Source: Nocardioides agri | Lineage (GTDB): Bacteria > Actinomycetota > Actinomycetes > Propionibacteriales > Nocardioidaceae | Length of the DNA stretch: 64,000 nt | Assembly (NCBI RefSeq): GCF_013778305.1 | Contig: NZ_JACEIC010000002.1 | Coordinates: 995,708 to 1,059,707 of the forward strand | Direction: 5' to 3' | In this document: piece after piece, positions 1 through 9,620 of the stretch | How the letters are laid out: each line of letters starts with the position of its first letter | Numbering within the stretch: the stretch's first letter is position 1 | The notes under the pieces: generated by a model | Databases searched by the model: none | What the model was told of the DNA's origin: nothing | What the model saw: only the letters and a program-made list of their open reading frames with translations | Made by a program: the position numbers and the translations under genes

Positions 1-796
1 CCGGCGCGGTGGTGTTGCAGCCGAGGTCGTGGTCGGTCTTGCCGGAGCCGTGGTAGTCGCTCGACCCGGTGACCACCAGCCCGAGGTTGCGCGCGATCGC
101 GCGCAGCCGGTCGCGCGTGGTCGCGTCGTGGTCCTGGTGGTCGACCTCGATGCCGCTGAGGCCGAGGTCGCGCAGCTCGGCGAACGACGCCTCGTCCGGC
201 CGGCCCAGACCGCCCCGGCCCCAGGGGTGCGCGACCACGCTGACGCCGCCGGCCTCCGCCACCGCGACGATCGCGTCGGCCAGGGGCGCGGCGTACCGGT
301 CGACGTGGGCGGGCCGCCCCCAGCCGAGGTAGCGGTCGAACGCCGCCGTCCGGTCGGGCACGACCCCCAGCGTCACCAGGGCGTCGGCGACGTGCGGGCG
401 GCCTGAGGCGGCGGCCCCCGGTGCGGCCCGTCGTACGTCGTCCTCGGTGATGTCGATGCCCAGGGCACGCAGCCGCGCGACCATCGTCGGGACGCGCGCC
501 TGCCGGCCCTCCAGCACCCGCTCCAGCTCGGTGGCCAGCGGCGGGTGGGCGGGGTCGGGCGCGTAGGCCAGCAGGTGCACCCCGCGGCCGTGGTGCCGGG
601 TGCTGATCTCCATGCCGCGCACCAGCTCGATGCCGAGCTCGTCGGCGGCCGCGCCGGCCTCGGCCCAGCCCGCGGCCGTGTCGTGGTCGGTGATCGCGAG
701 GACGTCGAGCCCCGCCCGCACCGCGGCCTGCACCAGCTCGGCCGGGGTGTCGGTGCCGTCGCTGGCGCGTGAGTGCGTGTGCAGGTCGATGCGCAT
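1..796 (-). CDS. PHP-domain metallo-phosphoesterase, C-terminus cut by window edge
   Basis: The reading frame starts at ATG 796 and is still open at base 1, so about 265 codons are visible and the C-terminus is missing. The PHP metal-binding pattern is clear: DLHTHSRASDGT near residue 4, AITDHDT near residue 40, AHPWGRGG about residue 190 and GSSDYHG near residue 245. The family (TrpH/YciV-like) hydrolyses phosphodiester or phosphomonoester bonds in nucleotides with two or three divalent metals, in the cytoplasm. The exact substrate cannot be read from the sequence. The next gene downstream of position 796, a DUF6758-type gene on the same strand, ends 20 bp upstream of this start, so the two are probably cotranscribed. 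Confidence 0.9.
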   Translation of the reverse strand, partial: MRIDLHTHSRASDGTDTPAELVQAAVRAGLDVLAITDHDTAAGWAEAGAAADELGIELVRGMEISTRHHGRGVHLLAYAPDPAHPPLATELERVLEGRQARVPTMVARLRALGIDITEDDVRRAAPGAAASGRPHVADALVTLGVVPDRTAAFDRYLGWGRPAHVDRYAAPLADAIVAVAEAGGVSVVAHPWGRGGLGRPDEASFAELRDLGLSGIEVDHQDHDATTRDRLRAIARNLGLVVTGSSDYHGSGKTDHDLGCNTTAP

Positions 797-816
797 CGGG
801 GGCCAGCCTAGTGGGC

Positions 817-1452
817 TCACCAGCCGGGCCGATGACCCCCGAACGGCAGCTCCACCAGCTGCGGGCCTGCCGCGGAGACGTCGCGCAGGATCCAGTCGTC
901 GCGGAAGAGCAGCAGCGCGGACGCCGGCCGCAGCACGATCCACAGCCAGCGACCGGCGGCCTCCCCGGCCAGCACCGAGCGGTCGAACTCCCCGTCGTCG
1001 CTGCTCGTCGAGATGTCCCACAGGCTCACCTGCTGGCTGCCGATCCGCACCTTCGCCGACGGCTTCCGGTCGCTGATCTCGACGCCGGGGTCGGTGTAGC
1101 GGGTCCCGGCGCACCGCGCGCCCAGCCCGATGCCGGCCTCCTCGGCGACCACCAGGACGTCCACCGGCCCGTCGAGCTCGCTGGTGCCCGACGAGCACGT
1201 CAGCGACGCCGCCGTGCGCCCCGGACCGGCGGAGACGTTGGCGAAGTCGGTGATCGCCCACCCCGGGCTCAACGGCCACGGCACGTAGGTCGGGAACGAC
1301 CCCGCCGCCAGCAGGTGCTCGGCGAACGCCTCGTAGGACACCTCGTCCGCACGCCACAGGCGCGGGGTGGCTCCGTGCTCGGGGCACGACCATCCGCCCT
1401 CCGCCTCCACCACCGGCGCCGAGCACCGCACACAGCCCGCCGTCAGCGACAT
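817..1452 (-). CDS. Conserved actinobacterial protein, DUF6758-like, with zinc-ribbon-like N-terminus
   Basis: A 211-residue protein with no signal peptide or membrane segment. Cys7, Cys10, Cys23 and His26 form a CxxC...CxxH pattern typical of a small zinc ribbon (CVRC...CPEH). The rest is a soluble alpha/beta-looking domain rich in Trp near the C-terminus (GRWLWIVLRP, DDWIL). The overall sequence resembles the actinobacterial family I know as DUF6758, usually found beside a PHP phosphoesterase, as here. Function is unknown. The upstream gap (1453-1670) holds a repeat and a long palindrome, so its promoter may be regulated. Confidence 0.75.
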   Translation of the reverse strand: MSLTAGCVRCSAPVVEAEGGWSCPEHGATPRLWRADEVSYEAFAEHLLAAGSFPTYVPWPLSPGWAITDFANVSAGPGRTAASLTCSSGTSELDGPVDVLVVAEEAGIGLGARCAGTRYTDPGVEISDRKPSAKVRIGSQQVSLWDISTSSDDGEFDRSVLAGEAAGRWLWIVLRPASALLLFRDDWILRDVSAAGPQLVELPFGGHRPGW

Positions 1453-1490
1453 GCGACCACGGTGCGGATCCGAGTGCCGCCCGTCAAGGG

Positions 1491-1532
1491 CCTGGGACCG
1501 ACAGGCAGCGAAGCGGGAGCGGCGGGCCCGGG
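1491..1532. repeat. Dispersed GC-rich repeat, copy A
   Basis: The core GGACCGACAGGCAGC, followed by GAAGCGGGAGCGGCGGGC, recurs with a few changes at 34237-34280 (opposite strand) and 61812-61855 (same strand). The other two copies lie upstream of the two DUF222-HNH genes; this one stands alone between purE and the DUF6758-type gene. Similarity to copy C continues weakly on the right. It could be a remnant of the leading end of such an element or an independent interspersed repeat. Confidence 0.6.
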
Positions 1533-1575
1533 CAGACGCTGCTTCCCGGCTTCCGGCCGGCCGACGACCTGGAGC

Positions 1576-1610
1576 GGAGATCTTGATCTACCAGGTGGAT
1601 CAGAATCTCC
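1576..1610. promoter_or_regulatory. 35-bp near-perfect palindrome between purE and the DUF6758-type gene
   Basis: Two 17-base arms around a single central A at 1593 match at 14 of 17 positions: GGAGATCTTGATCTACC, A, GGTGGATCAGAATCTCC. It lies 61-95 bp downstream of the purE stop and 124 bp upstream of the DUF6758-type start, both on the minus strand. It could be an operator for the downstream gene or a purKE terminator hairpin. No U-tract is present, and the odd-length centre and AT-richer arms look more like a protein site. Confidence 0.6.
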
Positions 1611-1670
1611 GTTGAAACACGTCACGCGCCCGACCGCAGGTCGGCTCCCGGCGCGGCTCCGAGCCGCGGC

Positions 1671-2192
1671 TCAGAACCCGACGCGCCGGCCGGCGGAGTC
1701 GCCCCGGACGACGGCGCCCTTCTCCTGGGCCGTCGCCCTCAGGTCCGCCTGGAAGGCCGACATCCGCTCCTGCAGCTCGGGCGAGGTGGCGGCGAGGATG
1801 CGGACGGCGAGCAGCCCGGCGTTGCGGGCGCCGCCGACGGCGACGGTGGCGACGGGGACGCCGGCCGGCATCTGCACGATGGAGAGCAGGGAGTCCATGC
1901 CGTCCAGGTACTTCAGCGGCACCGGGACGCCGATGACCGGCAGCGGGGTGACCGCCGCGAGCATGCCCGGCAGGTGGGCCGCTCCCCCGGCGCCGGCGAT
2001 GATCACGGAGAGGCCGCGCGAGGCCGCGGAGCGCCCGTACTCCAGCATCTCCTCCGGCATCCGGTGCGCGGAGACGACGTCGGCCTCGTGGGCGATGTCG
2101 AACTCGGCCAGCGCCTCCGCGGCCAGCTTCATCACCGGCCAGTCGGAGTCGGACCCCATCACGATGCCCACGCGGGCGGACGTCTCAGCCAT
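1671..2192 (-). CDS. purE: 5-(carboxyamino)imidazole ribonucleotide mutase PurE
   Basis: Catalyses the rearrangement of N5-CAIR to CAIR in de novo purine synthesis (cytoplasm). The 173 residues match the usual length. Family motifs are [14 protein letters not shown] at the N-terminus (phosphate binding), [11 protein letters not shown] in the middle, and [11 protein letters not shown] followed by [18 protein letters not shown]. The ATG at 2192 lies 2 bp after the purK stop, so translation is probably coupled to PurK, which makes its substrate. The order purK-purE on one strand is the usual actinobacterial arrangement. The C-terminal 20 residues are variable. Confidence 0.97.
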   Translation of the reverse strand: MAETSARVGIVMGSDSDWPVMKLAAEALAEFDIAHEADVVSAHRMPEEMLEYGRSAASRGLSVIIAGAGGAAHLPGMLAAVTPLPVIGVPVPLKYLDGMDSLLSIVQMPAGVPVATVAVGGARNAGLLAVRILAATSPELQERMSAFQADLRATAQEKGAVVRGDSAGRRVGF

Positions 2193-2194
2193 GA

Positions 2195-3355
2195 CTACTC
2201 ACTCTCGTTTCCCAGGTCGCCGCGGAACCACGCGGCGGCGTGCCGCGCCCGCTCGAGGCAGTCGTCGAGGTCGTCGCCGTACACGTTGACGTGCCCGACC
2301 TTGCGGCCGGGCCGCAGCTCCTTGCCGTAGAGGTGCACGCGCAGGTGCGGGTCGCGGGCGAGTGCGTGCGGGTAGCCGTCGTAGAGCCGGCCGACGGTGG
2401 CGTCCGGGCCGCCGAGGATGTTGACCATCACCGTCCAGCGGGCCCGCGGCGCGGGCGAGCCGAGCGGCAGGTCGAGGACGGCGCGCAGGTGGTTCTCGAA
2501 CTGCGAGGTGACCGCGCCGTCCTGCGTCCAGTGCCCGGTGTTGTGCGGTCGCATCGCGAGCTCGTTGACGAGGATCCGGCCGTCGGTGGTCTCGAAGAGC
2601 TCCACCGCCAGCACACCCGTGACGTCGAGCGCGCCCGCGACCCGCAGCGCGATCTCCTGCGCCTGCCCCGCGAGCTCCGGCGCGAGGTCGGGCGCCGGGG
2701 CGATCACCTCGTGGCAGATGCCGTCCTTCTGGGTCGAGGCCACGACGGGGTACGACGCGGCCTGGCCGCTCGGCGAGCGGGCGACCAGGGCGGACAGCTC
2801 GCGCCGGAAGTCGACCAGCTCCTCGGCCAGGATCCGCACCCCCGTGCCGGCCGCGGCGGCGAACGCCTCGTCGCAGTCCGCCGCGGAGCGGGCGAACCAG
2901 ACGCCCTTGCCGTCGTAGCCGCCGCGCGTCGTCTTGAGCACGCACGGGAAGCCGAAGGCCTCGACGTCCGCGGTCGAGGTGACGATCGCGTTGCGCGGGC
3001 ACGGCACGCCGAGCTCGGCCAGCCGGGCGCGCATGACGCCCTTGTCCTGGGCGTGCACGAGCGCCTCCGGCCCGGGACGTACGGCGACGCCGTCGGCCTC
3101 GAGCGCGTGCAGGTGCTCGGTCGGCACGTGCTCGTGGTCGAACGTCACGACCGGGCAGCCGTTGGTGACGGAGCGCAGCGCGTCCAGCGAGCGGTAGTCG
3201 CCGACCGCGTGGTCGGGGATCACCTGCGCGGCGGAGACTCCCTGGGCCTCGGCGAGCAGCCGCAGCGGGATCCCGAGCGCGGCCGCGGGCTCGGCCATCA
3301 TCCGGGCGAGCTGGCCGCCGCCGATCACGGCCAGGGTCGGTGCGAGCGCGGACAC
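2195..3355 (-). CDS. purK: 5-(carboxyamino)imidazole ribonucleotide synthase PurK
   Basis: ATP-grasp enzyme joining AIR and bicarbonate to give N5-CAIR, the step before PurE. The 386 residues begin with the nucleotide-binding GGGQLARMM, then show [10 protein letters not shown], the ATP-grasp [11 protein letters not shown] and the C-terminal [16 protein letters not shown] characteristic of PurK. The GTG at 3355 has no Shine-Dalgarno but sits 7 nt after a TAGAGT -10 box, so a leaderless purKE transcript is likely. PurE follows 2 bp after the stop. Confidence 0.97.
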   Translation of the reverse strand: MSALAPTLAVIGGGQLARMMAEPAAALGIPLRLLAEAQGVSAAQVIPDHAVGDYRSLDALRSVTNGCPVVTFDHEHVPTEHLHALEADGVAVRPGPEALVHAQDKGVMRARLAELGVPCPRNAIVTSTADVEAFGFPCVLKTTRGGYDGKGVWFARSAADCDEAFAAAAGTGVRILAEELVDFRRELSALVARSPSGQAASYPVVASTQKDGICHEVIAPAPDLAPELAGQAQEIALRVAGALDVTGVLAVELFETTDGRILVNELAMRPHNTGHWTQDGAVTSQFENHLRAVLDLPLGSPAPRARWTVMVNILGGPDATVGRLYDGYPHALARDPHLRVHLYGKELRPGRKVGHVNVYGDDLDDCLERARHAAAWFRGDLGNESE

Positions 3356-3362
3356 GCCCGAA

Positions 3363-3368
3363 ACTCTA
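3363..3368 (-). promoter_or_regulatory. -10 box of a leaderless purKE promoter
   Basis: TAGAGT on the minus strand, 7 nt before GTG 3355. Transcription would start at or next to the G of the start codon. Confidence 0.6.
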
Positions 3369-3379
3369 GGGGGTGCCCG

Positions 3380-3697
3380 TCAGCCGGGAACGCGGTGGTC
3401 CTGGGTCTCGAACCGCAGGCCCTGGCCCCGGACCGTCGTGATCAGGTGCGGGTGCCGGCTGTCGTCGCCGAGCTTGCGGCGCACCCAGCCCAGGTGCACG
3501 TCGATGGTCTTCGAGGAGGTCCAGAACGTCGTGTGCCACACCTCCCGCATCAGGTCGTCGCGGCTCACGATGTCGCCCGCGTGGACCATCAGGCAGTGGA
3601 CGAGGTCGAACTCCTTGCGCGACAGGACGACCTCGTCGTCCCCGCGCCAGGTCCGGCGCGCGTCGGGATCGAGTCGGATCTCCTGGACCTCGATCAT
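3380..3697 (-). CDS. Stand-alone winged-helix DNA-binding protein (OmpR/PhoB effector domain, no receiver)
   Basis: The 105 residues are almost entirely a Trans_Reg_C winged helix: LSRKEFDLVHCLMVHAGDIVSRDDLMREVW (read in parts), then SKTIDVHLGWVRRKLGDD and the wing LITTVRGQGLRFE. A normal response regulator of this class is about 230 residues with an N-terminal receiver; none is present here and no receiver-like frame lies upstream, only a 60-bp gap to the cyclase gene. ATG 3697 is preceded by TACCGT and 6 nt, a leaderless arrangement, so the short form looks native rather than truncated. It probably binds DNA independently of phosphorylation. Targets are unknown; the neighbouring adenylate cyclase suggests, but does not prove, a link to cAMP signalling. 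Confidence 0.85.
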   Translation of the reverse strand: MIEVQEIRLDPDARRTWRGDDEVVLSRKEFDLVHCLMVHAGDIVSRDDLMREVWHTTFWTSSKTIDVHLGWVRRKLGDDSRHPHLITTVRGQGLRFETQDHRVPG

Positions 3698-3703
3698 CTG
3701 CCC

Positions 3704-3709
3704 ACGGTA
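3704..3709 (-). promoter_or_regulatory. -10 box of leaderless winged-helix gene promoter
   Basis: TACCGT on the minus strand, 6 nt before ATG 3697, in the 60-bp gap after the cyclase gene. Confidence 0.5.
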
Positions 3710-3757
3710 GGAACCCGCACCCCGTCGTGGGGAGGAAATCGCGAAAAACTGGGGCGG

Positions 3758-4741
3758 CTACGCCCGGCGGACGGTCACCGGCTCGACCAGGCCGAACCCG
3801 CGCACCGGGCGGGCCGGCATCGGGCGCGTCTCGAACTCGTCCTCCGGCAGGAGCGCGGCGGTGGCCGCGTCGATGATGATCCGGTTGCGGCGGGCGACCG
3901 CGGTCAACCGGGCGGCGAGGTTGACCGGCGGTCCGAAGACGTCGCCGAGCCGGGTCACGACGGAGCCGCTCGCCAGCCCCAGCCGTACGTCGGGCATCCG
4001 CGGGTCGCGGCCGACCACGTTGATGATCCCCTCGGCGATCGCGTAGGCGCGGACCGGCTCGTCGCTGACGAAGAGCACCGAGTCCCCGATGCTCTTGATG
4101 ACCCGGCCGTGCTGGGAGGCGACGACGTCGGAGCACCGCGACTCGAACAGCTCGACGAGGTCCCCGATCCGGTCCTCGGTGAGCCGGTTGGAGAGCTCGG
4201 TGAAGCTGACGATGTCGGCGAAGCCCACCGTGAGCTGCACGGTGGTGACGTCCTCCTCGTTGGCCCGCAGCGCCTCGACACGCGCGACGGCCGCCGCGAG
4301 GTGGCGGCGCCACACGTAGATCAGCAGGTCCTCGAAGGAGTCCTTGAACGAGTCGATCAGCCACAGCGCCGACCCGGTGCGGCCGTCGCCGCTGTCGGGA
4401 TCGGCGGCGAGCTCGTCGACCCTGTTGACCAGCGTCGAGACCTCCCAGTCGGCGAGCCGGGCCATGGTCTGCCCGACCGCCCGGGTCAGTGTCATCGCCA
4501 GGTCGAAGTCGATGACGTCGGAGCGCACGGCGCCCACCAGCGTGGACAGCGCCTCGGCGTCGGCGTCGTTGAACGCCGCCTCCAGGCCGCGCTCGGGGAA
4601 GCCGAGCGCGCGCCACAGCCGGCGGGCCTCGTCGAGCGGCACGCCGGTGCGCTCGGCGACCTCCTGCGCGTTGAACACCGGGCCCTGCCCGAGGATCGCG
4701 CGCTCCAGGTCGGCTGCGTCGTTCGGTTCAGGTTCCCTCAT
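3758..4741 (-). CDS. Class III adenylate cyclase with N-terminal regulatory domain (Rv1264-type)
   Basis: The 327-residue protein has an alpha-helical N-terminal region (1-165) resembling the regulatory domain of the mycobacterial pH-sensing cyclase Rv1264, then a cyclase homology domain (170-327). Metal-binding Asp176 (GFADIVSF) and Asp220 (SIGDSVLF), substrate-specifying Lys216 and Asp267 (GDVFGPPVNLAARL), and transition-state Asn274 and Arg278 are all present. The Lys/Asp pair predicts ATP rather than GTP as substrate, so it should make cAMP as a soluble homodimer. Its start overlaps the end of the upstream PH-domain gene by 14 bp, indicating cotranscription. pH control is inferred from the domain type only. 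Confidence 0.9.
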   Translation of the reverse strand: MREPEPNDAADLERAILGQGPVFNAQEVAERTGVPLDEARRLWRALGFPERGLEAAFNDADAEALSTLVGAVRSDVIDFDLAMTLTRAVGQTMARLADWEVSTLVNRVDELAADPDSGDGRTGSALWLIDSFKDSFEDLLIYVWRRHLAAAVARVEALRANEEDVTTVQLTVGFADIVSFTELSNRLTEDRIGDLVELFESRCSDVVASQHGRVIKSIGDSVLFVSDEPVRAYAIAEGIINVVGRDPRMPDVRLGLASGSVVTRLGDVFGPPVNLAARLTAVARRNRIIIDAATAALLPEDEFETRPMPARPVRGFGLVEPVTVRRA

Positions 4742-5231
4742 GTCCGCCCGAGCGGTCGTGGATGTGCTGGAGCATCTCGTTGACCCGCCGCTGGGTCTCC
4801 TCGACCCGCGGGATGTCGTGGAGCCGGATCGTGCCGTGGGTGCTCGCGTCGGAGATCAGCAGCGTCCCGCAGCCGAGCATCCGGTCGATCGGCCCGAACT
4901 CGTAGGCGATGTCGCTGATCCGCGCCAGCGGCATGTCGTGGCCGCGACGGACGATCACGCCGTTCCGCGTGATGAGCCGACGGTCGGTGAAGGTGTAGGT
5001 CGCGGTCGCCCAGATGATCACCGGCCGCAGCACGAACCAGACGATGCCGACGAGGAGCACCGCCCAGATGACCCACTTGAAGGTCCGGTTGTCGAGCGTC
5101 ACCTCGCTGTAGGTGCCGACCGCCAGGAGCACGACCAGGAGGATCAGCGGCCACAGCAGGGCCTTGACGTGGGTGCGTGTGTCGATGACGACCTGCTCGC
5201 CCTCGTTGAGCAGTCTCTTGGAGATGGCCAC
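4728..5231 (-). CDS. PH-domain (DUF304-like) membrane protein
   Basis: A 167-residue protein. Residues about 25-70 form two closely spaced membrane segments (LLWPLILLVVLLAVGTY and WVIWAVLLVGIVWFVL), followed by a bacterial PH fold (TYTFTDRRLITRNGVIVRRGHDMPLARISDI). It corresponds in position and type to the PH-domain membrane protein beside birA in mycobacteria. The cyclase gene overlaps its end by 14 bp. GTG 5231 has CATGAT 6 nt upstream, a weaker leaderless-type arrangement. Function unknown; such proteins usually face the cytoplasm at the membrane. Confidence 0.85.
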   Translation of the reverse strand: MAISKRLLNEGEQVVIDTRTHVKALLWPLILLVVLLAVGTYSEVTLDNRTFKWVIWAVLLVGIVWFVLRPVIIWATATYTFTDRRLITRNGVIVRRGHDMPLARISDIAYEFGPIDRMLGCGTLLISDASTHGTIRLHDIPRVEETQRRVNEMLQHIHDRSGGHEGT

Positions 5232-5257
5232 GGGTGGATCATGTCACCGATCGACCC

Positions 5258-6061
5258 CTAGGTGACGGAGCGCACGTGGACGACGTCCCCCGCGCCCACA
5301 GCGGTCTCTCCCGCCGCACCGGTGACGGTGAGCCGCCCCTGCCGGTCCACGCCGGTCGCCCGGCCGAGCAGCCGGTCACCCCCCGGCAGCTCGACGCGCA
5401 CGTCGCGGCCGACGGTCACGCAGCCGGCGGCGTACGACGCGGCGAGGTGGTCGCGCGCCTCCGCGCCACCCGCCTGCCAGGCGTCGTAGGCCTCGACCAG
5501 CGCCTGCAGCAGCAGCGCGAGCACCGCGGTGCGGTCCGGCTCCGCACCCGCCTCGATCGCGAGCGAGGTCGCCGACGGCACCGGGAGCTCCTCGGCGGTC
5601 AGCGAGACGTTGAGGCCGACGCCGACCACCGCGGCCGGGCCGGCGGGCGTCTCGACCCGCTCGACGAGGATGCCCGCCACCTTCCGGTCGTCGATGAGCA
5701 CGTCGTTGGGCCACTTCACGCCGGCGGCGTACCCGGCGCCGCGCAGCGCCCGCGCCACCACGTGGCCGGTGAGCAGCGGCAGCCACGGCCACTCGACCGC
5801 GGGGACCGTGGGCCGCAGGACGAGGGAGAAGGTCAGCGACGAGCGCGGCGGCGCCTGCCAGGTGCGGTCCAGCCGCCCCCGGCCGGCGGTCTGGTGCTCG
5901 GCGACGACGACCGTGCCCTCGGGGGCGCCAGCGCGTGCCCGGTCGCCGGCGACGGCGTTGGTCGAGGTCGCCTCCTCCAGCACCTCGACCGTCAGGACGG
6001 GGGCCAGCGCACCCAGTCGTGCGGCGTCGAGTGATGGGCGTCTCATGTCGTCAGCGGTCAC
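5258..6061 (-). CDS. birA: Biotin--[acetyl-CoA-carboxylase] ligase BirA
   Basis: Attaches biotin to the lysine of biotin carboxyl carrier domains through biotinyl-AMP. The biotin/AMP-binding motif GRGR ([15 protein letters not shown]) and the catalytic KWPNDV are present, and the C-terminal beta domain is complete. There is no N-terminal helix-turn-helix, so this is a monofunctional ligase, not a repressor. A longer frame reaches 6271, but it would run over pccB. GTG 6061 (reading [12 protein letters not shown]) fits the mycobacterial N-terminus best; ATG 6046 is an alternative. Its likely targets here are the carrier domains of AccA3 (about 11 kb away) and pyruvate carboxylase. It is divergent from pccB. 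Confidence 0.93.
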   Translation of the reverse strand: MTADDMRRPSLDAARLGALAPVLTVEVLEEATSTNAVAGDRARAGAPEGTVVVAEHQTAGRGRLDRTWQAPPRSSLTFSLVLRPTVPAVEWPWLPLLTGHVVARALRGAGYAAGVKWPNDVLIDDRKVAGILVERVETPAGPAAVVGVGLNVSLTAEELPVPSATSLAIEAGAEPDRTAVLALLLQALVEAYDAWQAGGAEARDHLAASYAAGCVTVGRDVRVELPGGDRLLGRATGVDRQGRLTVTGAAGETAVGAGDVVHVRSVT

Positions 6062-6067
6062 GGGCAC

Positions 6068-6073
6068 TAGATT
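6068..6073 (+). promoter_or_regulatory. Candidate -10 box for pccB in the birA/pccB divergent gap
   Basis: TAGATT in the 55-bp gap between birA and pccB, about 43 nt before the pccB start. No convincing -35 box was found. The birA promoter must overlap this segment on the other strand. Confidence 0.35.
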
Positions 6074-6116
6074 GGCCCACGGTCCAGACCAGAGCCAGCG
6101 AGGAGCCAGATCACCG

Positions 6117-7735
<1,619 letters not shown>

Positions 7736-7736
<1 letters not shown>

Positions 7737-7954
7737 TGTCCGGCACCGAGCAGCAGCCCGTCCTGCGCATCGTCAGCGGCGACGCGACGCCCGAGGAGGT
7801 CGCCGCGATCGTCGCCGTGCTCAGCGCGGTGGGCACGGGCGCGCCGGGGCCCGCGAAGCGCCCGGCGCCGGCGTGGTCGGCACCCCACCGCGCCGTAAGG
7901 CGCGCGCTCCCGCACGGCCCGGGCGGCTGGCGGGCCAGCAGCCTGCCCCGCTGA
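7736..7954 (+). CDS. accE: Acyl-CoA carboxylase epsilon subunit
   Basis: A 72-residue protein starting at ATG 7736, which shares its first base with the pccB stop. The N-terminal LRIVSGDATPEEVAAIVAVLSAV is the hallmark of the small epsilon subunit found only in actinobacterial acyl-CoA carboxylases, where it bridges and activates the alpha-beta complex. The C-terminal part is basic, Pro/Ala/Arg-rich and probably disordered. Position directly after the beta chain supports the call. It is easy to miss because an out-of-frame longer ORF covers it. Confidence 0.88.
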
Positions 7955-8109
7955 GTCCGCCGCGCCAGGTGGTCCAGGCCGACCCCCCACGCCATACTTA
8001 GGGAGATCTTGAGGTTCTCCCGACGGGGTCCTTGAGGTCGGGTGCCGACACTGGAAGCACCTGGGAGCGCCGCATGGGGCGGGGCTCCGTGCGAGGGGAG
8101 ACACTCACG

Positions 8110-9588
8110 GTGAACGCCAACGAGACGGGATCGGCGGCCCCGCCCTACACCGCGCCCGGCGCCGAGGCCTACGTCCGCGTCTCCGACCCCGGTCTCTCCG
8201 ACTACGAGGAGCAGTACCAGCACGAGGTCGAGGACCTCCCGACCTACCGGCCCACGGTCGGCTGCATCATCCCGGCCTACAACGAGGCCGAGACGATCGC
8301 CGGGGTCCTGGACTCGCTGTTGCAGCAGACCCGACTCCCGGACGTCATCCACGTCATCATCAACAACACCACCGACGACTCCGTCGAGATCGCCAGCCAC
8401 TACGCCGGCCCGCACAAGCGGATGACGCCGACCGGCGAGCAGGAGACGGTGATCTACGTCCACGACATCGGCAAGAACCCCGACAAGAAGGTCGGCGCGC
8501 TCAACTACGGCTACTCCCTGGTCGAGACGATGGACTACCTGCTCGGCGTCGACGGGGACACGACCCCCGAGCCGGACGCGCTGCAGCACCTCGTCGACGA
8601 GATCTCCAGCGACGACCGGATCGGCGGCATCTCGGCGATCTACTCGATCGACGACAGCGCCCTCGACAGTTGGACGTCGAAGTTCCTCATCGCCGGCCAG
8701 CGCGCCCAGTTCTCGGCGTTCAACATGCAGAACCTGCTCAAGGGCCGCAACATGGCCGTGCTCGGCGGGCAGTTCTCGATCTTCTCCACCCAGGCGTTGC
8801 GCGACGTGCTGCGCGACAGCCACCAGCGCACCCCCTGGGTCAACGACAGCGAGGTCGAGGACTCCCTGCTCTCGCTCCAGATCAAGAGCGCCGGCTACCT
8901 CACGAAGATCAGCGCCCGGGCGCGCGCCCACGTCGGCGGCATGACCACGCTCCGCTCGCTGGACGCCCAGCAGGTGAAGTGGAACTTCGGCGCCATCGAC
9001 CTGATGTGGCCCGGCCAGCGTGGCGACACCCGCGGCCAGCCGTTCCACCCGAACCTGCGGCTGCGCTGGTTCGAGCACATGTCGATGGTCATCAACATCG
9101 TCACCCGCACGATGTTCGTGCTGCTGCTCGCCGCGTCGCTGAGCATCCACGCGTTCGTGTTCAGCCCGTGGTGGCTGATCCCGCCGATCGCCGCGGTCTG
9201 GCTGAACTTCCGCGTGGCGAGGTCGATGGAGTTCGCCAACAAGCGGGACTACCTCTTCGCGGTGCTCGTCGTGCCGGCGGAGGCCTACATGGTCATCCGG
9301 ATGGGCCACTTCATCCGGGCCTGGCTGAAGTTCTTCAGCCGCCAGCAGACCGACAACTGGGCGGCGCAGGCGAAGGCGGAGCGCGGCAAGGGCGTCGCGT
9401 GGCTCTACCCGTTCCTGGCCTTCGTCTTCATCTTTGTGGTCTGCGCCGCCATCTGGGTGCAGCTCCCGCTCGGCCTCCGCTCCGACATGCTCGCCGTCTG
9501 CTGGCCGATCCTCGGGGTGATCACCGTGCTCCAGACCGCCTGGATGGTCCTCAAGGCCATGCGCCGCTACCGCGGCTTCAAGGCATGA
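8110..9588 (+). CDS. Family 2 processive-type membrane glycosyltransferase
   Basis: A 492-residue protein from GTG 8110, chosen because GGGGAG lies 9 nt upstream and ATG starts further left lack this. Residues 48-160 are a GT-A fold (VGCIIPAYNEAETI) with DGD148-150, then ED250-251 in the acceptor motif, and QQVKW at 287-291. The last matches the Q(Q/R)xRW signature of processive beta-glycan synthases (cellulose, hyaluronan, chitin) with Lys for Arg. About four hydrophobic segments follow (roughly 325-350, 355-372, 425-447 and 460-482). It probably polymerises a sugar nucleotide and extrudes the chain. Next to it are a lipoprotein, a response regulator and a GH6 lipoprotein, which suggests a beta-1,4-glucan-like product. 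Substrate not determined. Confidence 0.85.
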   Translation: MNANETGSAAPPYTAPGAEAYVRVSDPGLSDYEEQYQHEVEDLPTYRPTVGCIIPAYNEAETIAGVLDSLLQQTRLPDVIHVIINNTTDDSVEIASHYAGPHKRMTPTGEQETVIYVHDIGKNPDKKVGALNYGYSLVETMDYLLGVDGDTTPEPDALQHLVDEISSDDRIGGISAIYSIDDSALDSWTSKFLIAGQRAQFSAFNMQNLLKGRNMAVLGGQFSIFSTQALRDVLRDSHQRTPWVNDSEVEDSLLSLQIKSAGYLTKISARARAHVGGMTTLRSLDAQQVKWNFGAIDLMWPGQRGDTRGQPFHPNLRLRWFEHMSMVINIVTRTMFVLLLAASLSIHAFVFSPWWLIPPIAAVWLNFRVARSMEFANKRDYLFAVLVVPAEAYMVIRMGHFIRAWLKFFSRQQTDNWAAQAKAERGKGVAWLYPFLAFVFIFVVCAAIWVQLPLGLRSDMLAVCWPILGVITVLQTAWMVLKAMRRYRGFKA

Positions 9589-9620
9589 CCGCCGCCCGCC
9601 CCCACCCGCAGGAGACCCGC

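Noticed and set aside
1443..1625. 60-codon minus-strand frame over repeat A and the palindrome
   Set aside because: No ribosome-binding site, and it lies in repeat/palindromic sequence. Frames over the other repeat copies do not encode the same peptide.
2240..4783. 847-codon plus-strand frame
   Set aside because: It is antisense to purK, the winged-helix gene and the cyclase, spans several real genes and has no domain.
7955..8109. Possible riboswitch or small gene between accE and the glycosyltransferase
   Set aside because: Short GGGAG/CTCCC and CTTGAGGT repeats are present, but there is no recognisable aptamer pattern or convincing short frame. Only the ribosome-binding site before GTG 8110 is supported.
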